DNA from: Anaeramoeba flamelloides
Lineage: Eukaryota > Metamonada > Anaeramoebidae
Reading direction: 5' to 3'
DNA: 64,000 nt
Assembly (NCBI GenBank): GCA_027625915.1
Contig: JANTQA010000029.1
Location: 4,030,001-4,094,000, forward strand
The first letter of the stretch is position 1, and each line of letters starts with the position of its first letter. The notes beneath the pieces are model-generated. The model was not told the DNA's origin, made no database searches, and saw nothing but the letters and a program-made list of their open reading frames with translations. A program made the translations under genes and the position numbers. Below are positions 59,020 through 64,000 of this stretch, in pieces.

Positions 59020-62000
59020 TTATAATGTGTTTCTTTAAAAGCAATTTTTAAAAAAAATGAAATTGAATTTTATATTTGTTTCGTCTCCTAGTTTTCTTTG
59101 TTACCTTGAAAGGTAAAAGATTTTTGTTTTGTTGAATTAATGGTTTTGAGGTTGTCGTTTCAGCATTCTTTGTTTTGACAATAATTGTGGGACAAAACAC
59201 TTCAAAGAGGAATTTCTGAATAAAAATTAACTGTAACCTTATTGTTCTACAGTCGATTTCAAATAAAAAAGAACCAAAATTTTTATTCAGTTTTCCAAAA
59301 AAACACAGATCAAAGATTTCCAAGAAAACATTCAATCTTAGCAATTCTAAAAAGGAAAAAAAAGACTACATTTCTTAAAAGAAATTATTAATTTTACTTC
59401 GAACTTGAAAAACATTTTATTTGGAAAGCTGAATAAAAATTTTGTTCAATTTATTTTGAAACAGACCGTATTGTTTTACTTCAATCTTTTGAGTGTACTA
59501 AAATAAAATTTTATATTTAATTGCCAATGGAGTGTTTGTCTAAAGAAAAATTTAGACATAGTTTGTAAAATCTGTATTGTAAATTAAAAGTTGAAATTAG
59601 TTTTTTTAAAGTTCTTTGAATTTTTTAATTATTTGAGTATTGAAAAATTAACCATAAGTAAAATCGGTATTAATTTTTAATAGTTTACGATTTAAAATAT
59701 GGAATTCGAAAAATGAACGAATAAAAATGAAATTATTTCTCTCAAAGTAGATATAGAGTTACAATTACAAAAGAAGTTTTTGTTAGAAAAAGCTTTTATA
59801 ATTTCTTTTCAAAATACAAATCTGAAGAAAATTTCCGAAAAGGACCAGTAACTCTTATTATTATTTTTTTCTCAAAAGTTAATAAGTTAATTATTTGTAT
59901 AAAAATAGAATTAAACATGATAATAAACATCATTTATAGACTTTTGAGAGATGAGTTATCATTTTTAAAAGAAGTTCTATATTTCTCCACTTCAATTTTG
60001 AGTAAGAAGGATCTTGTCCCTTTTCTTTGTAAATTTTTGGATAAAATAGAAAAAGAATAGTATACCAAAAAGAATTTTTATTTTGCGGTAATCTGATTTT
60101 TTGTCAATTTATGATAGTTGTTATTAACAAGAACATTTAACATTTAATTTTATTGTAAAACTAAAAGAAAAATAAATCAAATATTGAATCTTTTGGAGAT
60201 CTAAAATAATTGAACATTTATTTTCTATATATAATTATTTATTATTTTTTTTTTCAAATTAGAAAGATTAAGTAATATTCTTTTTCAAACATTAAAGGTA
60301 TAAAAAAGGAATTGTTGGTATTAAAATCAGTTATTTGATAATATCTATTCTTTTTTTTTTTTATTAGTATTATTTATTTAATTCTATTTTATATGTTGGA
60401 AAATCTTTAACAAATTGTGAAATTTTTTTGAGAATATATTGCTAGGTTTAATCTTTGGGTTATTAATAATCCACTAAAAGAAAAAAGATTAGGTTATTTA
60501 TTTTTTGATTAAAAATAATCAAATTAAAAACTAATTATTGGTATTATAAGTTGAATTTCCCAGGTTTTAAAAAAGTATTTTGGGTGAAATTTTTAATTTA
60601 ATAGTTTTATTTATTTTTATCATATTTTTTTTATAATAAAGAGAAAAAATTTATTATAACTGTTCGTGAATCAAAAAATCATATTTTTTTCAAGTTTAAA
60701 AGAATTATTTTGTTTTTTCTAAATTTTTATAATTTTTTATTATATTTTTATAATTTTTTCTACTGGGTTATTTTAAAACTTAGGGTTTTATTTTTAAAGT
60801 GTATTTTGGTATGAATTACTTCACAGATCATAAGATTTCTTTCTTCTTTCAGCAAAAATAATTCTTTTTTGAAATTATTTGGTAATATGTTTGGATTTTT
60901 AACTTTACCAAAAATGAGAAAATATTGATTAAACTGATATAAAGAACAATTCATTTCGGAAAAGAGCAATAGATATAATGTTTACTCTTCTTATTATTCA
61001 CCAAATTTTCACTTTTTTTCTCAATTTCAAGATTCGGTCATTGTTTTTTGAATTTACAATTAAATTTACTAGAATATTTATTTATGGTTTGCTCATACAT
61101 TCATTCTTTTATCAACACCATTTGTATTTTTTTATTTATAAATATAAATAAATCTCCAAATAATGTCTGAACTATTACCTTAATTGATTTTTTTCTGTAA
61201 ATTATTCAAATAAATTAAAATTGTAATTTTTATGATTGTTTAATACCAAATAAAAATCCACCAACTTGTAATCGAAGAATAATCTCAAAAAATCAACAAT
61301 GAAAAACAAGAATTTTTTAATAAAAAGGATCTACCAACTAGTCTCGAAAATACTAGAAAATTAAAAATACTTACAAATTTTTTAACTAGTAAAAAACACT
61401 TTTTGAACGTCTTAAAAGAGAATCTAGTACACCCAGTTTAATGGTAAATTCGTAATTTTATTGGACAATATTTAGTGTTTTTTCGACCGGTAAAAAAATG
61501 TATCAAAAATTAGAAATTTTAAGAAGTTTTATTCTTAATTTTGTTTGAAAAAAGACATATTTTAGATACTTATAATATTACTTATCCGTAATAAATAGTA
61601 TTAATAAATTAGATAAAATGTCTTTGAAATGCAATTGTCTAATTGTGTTACATTACGAAAATTTTTACAATCTTAAATATAATTTAAAAATAGTGCAGTG
61701 ATCTCTGACAGTGCATATATTTGCCCAGACCAAACATTATTTACACTTCCACGCCAGAAGATGAATTGGTTTAATTTAAAATAAAATGTTCTTTCTTATC
61801 CGAAACATGTCATATAAAACCTAAATATATCCTAAAAGAACGAATATCATGCCCTTACATATACATATATTTACATAGCGTGTAGTAATATACTAAAATA
61901 TTCTCGAAAGTTGTCAAAAATTCTTCAAGTGTTATTGTAAAAAATTAAAAAATAAACAATATTTTGTAAATTGTAAAATTTCGATTTTGTCAAAAATTAA

Positions 62001-62646
62001 TATGTAAACACTTTGACTTCTTAAAAGCATTTCAAAAACTGTTTTTAAAGTATATAAAATTTCCAGGTATTTTCGAATTTCGGGTATTTTTGGGTGTTTT
62101 CCAATCACATATAAAAAGTCCCAAATAATCCCACCCAATTTCTAATTTAAATCCTTTTGGATTCTATGATTGAAAAAACTGTTTGAATTTACATTGTTTC
62201 AAACTTTGGTGCTTTTTGAGTTCTCAAATAATATTTTTAATTTGGTTCATTTTTAGAATGAGATATTTTTATTAGAAAGAATGTTACAAAAAAACATTGC
62301 TTTGTCGAATATAGAGGCTTACAAGTTAATCACAAATTATATTATATCCTATTAAATTGAGTATATACTTTTAGGAAAACTATTTGTCTCAATACGAAAC
62401 AATCGAATGTTTTGGAAAATTAAATCAAGAAACAAGATTAGATTTTTATTTTATTTTGAGTTTTTGGGAATTGAGGGTCTCTTTTGGACTATTTTTTTGT
62501 TGAATAGATTTTTTGTTATTGATGCCATACATTTTTTTATGAGATTTTAATTTATGAGGAAATTCTTGATAACCTGTTTTTTTGATAATTAGATCATTGA
62601 AATCGAGGATATCTTTTAGATTTTTTTTTGTTATTCTAAAATTTTA

Positions 62647-62843
62647 CAGTCAGTTCCACTTTTAAGGCACAAACTTCAACGAAAATTTAAGGCACAAAAA
62701 TAATATCAAATTAGTGTACAAAATTCAAATTCTAGTAAAACAATTTGTAAAAAAATAAATTCTAAAATTTTGTGCCTTAATTTGAGATTTTTTTGTACCT
62801 TAAATTTTGTTGAAAGTTTGTGCCTTAAATTTGAAACTGACTG
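62647..62843. mobile_element. Tc1/mariner-like miniature element
   Basis: 197 bp flanked by TA (62,645-62,646; 62,844-62,845). Inverted ends read CAGTCAGTTCCACTTTTAAG and CAGTCAGTTTCAAATTTAAG, continuing with GGCACAAACTT and AAATTTAAGG in both arms (about 60-70 bp). The motif TTAAGGCACAAA recurs several times inside each arm. Too short for a transposase. Confidence 0.85.
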
Positions 62844-62934
62844 TAAATATTTTTGTAATTGGGATACTATTCATTTTTTTTTTCAATTTTTTTTTAATGA
62901 AAGATCCGAGAATTTTTTTTGTATTATTTGTAAA

Positions 62935-63028
62935 GTTTCCGACCTAAGAAGTGCAATTTAACAATATCATTGTTTGTGGTAAACCACTAATTTGGTCTAG
63001 AGGAAATTTATGGAATGCGGCTATGCTC
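62935..63028 (+). repeat. Second copy of the TTAA-bounded repeat fragment
   Basis: Inverted relative of 16,716-16,815: shares GTGGTAAACCACT, AAGTG followed by CAATT, and a GGCTATGCTC-like end abutting TTAA. Ends and full length unknown. Confidence 0.4.
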
Positions 63029-64000
63029 TTAATTTCAAAAAAAAAAAAAAAAAAAAAAAAAAAAACAAATATATTGATTGAACTCTTTCTCAGTCGTAAG
63101 TGGTCAGTTTTATTGAATGAATCGACCATCTTATATGAGTTACTTTCAATAGTCTTCAAAATCAAATTTTAATTTTTCAATCTAATTTTTTTTTCTAATT
63201 TACTAAATTTTCAATTTTGGTATCATTCCATTTATTTTATTTTCTTTTTCTTTTGTTTTCTTTTGATAAATTTCCTTTTATGAAAAACTATATGTTTCAA
63301 AATCCTATTAACTTGTCCAAAATTTTATGCAATAATTTCTTTTAAAATGGAAATTTTTTATGATTAAGAGTTCTTTTGTCTGTAATTTTAATATCAAAAG
63401 AAATTGGGAAATTTTTAACATGGTACAAATGAAAGGGGCAGAAAACAATTACTAACATTTTATTTTTTCATCTTGAACTTTTGTAGAAATAGTTCTTTTA
63501 CGAATATCAACTCTAATCTAAAGATAATTCTTTCTATTATTTCCAAACAATCATATGTAGGGTGAATCTTAGAAAAATTGAATTTTCAATTTTTTTCTTA
63601 AACCTATGAGTGAAATGGAGTTTATTCTGAACATAAAAAAAGTGTATTTGTTTTATTCAATACAGATTCTGTATCAATTTTTTTCTTATGCTTCGAGAAA
63701 AAAAATATGAGAAAAGTCAACAAAAAATACAAATAAAATGTTCATAAAATATTTTTAAAAAAACAACTTTTGGATTCATTTTTAAACATAAAGGAAGTAC
63801 ATTTAATATGATTATTATTTAATAATAATTAATAATCACGCTTTAATCGTTTACGTGGGTTAGTAATAATCCATTTATTAAATGTATTGATATATAATTA
63901 TTATTATTTTTCAAATTTTTTATTATTAACAAACAAATAAAATTAATCCAAATTTAGAATTCGAAAAACAAAAACTAATAAATATAATCAAATAACTTTA

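Larger units (their letters stand above)
59020..64000. other. Gene-free right end of window
   Basis: The 5' side of the alpha-kinase gene and beyond. Apart from the Tc1-like element (62,647-62,843), a repeat fragment (62,935-63,028) and a poly-A tract near 63,040-63,065, I see no gene, RNA or conserved repeat. A minus-strand frame at 59,048-59,344 (98 codons) just upstream of the kinase has no recognisable domain. Confidence 0.55.

Noticed and set aside
58287-59051. Phe-rich plus-strand frames
   Set aside because: Antisense of the Lys-rich N-terminal part of the alpha-kinase gene.

Overview
This is an AT-rich nuclear window from a free-living unicellular eukaryote. Genes have GT-AG introns, proteins carry long Lys/Asn/His low-complexity tracts, and non-coding DNA is full of small transposons and microsatellites. 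A vWFA/alpha-kinase gene and an RGS-DUF547 fusion gene suggest an amoeboid protist; Anaeramoeba (Metamonada) is my best guess and Amoebozoa the main alternative. This is inference from style and gene content, not a database match.

Region 1 (1-21,760) is a direct tandem array. Units begin at 1, 6325, 14360 and 20644 (steps 6324, 8035 and 6284 bp). Three units carry a complete minus-strand eIF5A gene, always three exons and always the same 138-residue protein, while introns and spacers have diverged and gained insertions. The middle exon is a 21-base microexon encoding the hypusine loop. The window starts 161 bp upstream of where another copy's start codon would lie, so the array probably continues to the left. 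Spacers hold two independently inserted TTAA-flanked elements of about 1.65 kb and a 0.74-kb insertion found in unit 1 only.

Region 2 (21,760-43,290) holds RPB12/POLR2K (24,229) and a five-exon ataxin-10 gene (28,716-39,983; 499 residues). The ataxin-10 introns of 1.7, 4.7 and 3.3 kb are packed with inverted-repeat elements, one nested in another. A LINE remnant and a tRNA-Glu(TTC) gene follow.

Region 3 (43,290-64,000) has three protein genes: a Lys-rich coiled-coil protein (45,759), an RGS-DUF547 protein with a 20-base first coding exon (51,781-53,964), and a minus-strand vWFA/alpha-kinase with a His-Lys repeat N-terminus and an extra C-terminal Cys cluster (56,251-59,019). A diverged direct duplication of about 1 kb flanks the RGS-DUF547 gene. 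The last 5 kb has no recognisable gene.

The genes do not form an operon or pathway. Four are housekeeping (eIF5A for translation elongation, RPB12 for RNA polymerases I-III, tRNA-Glu, ataxin-10), and two look like signalling proteins.
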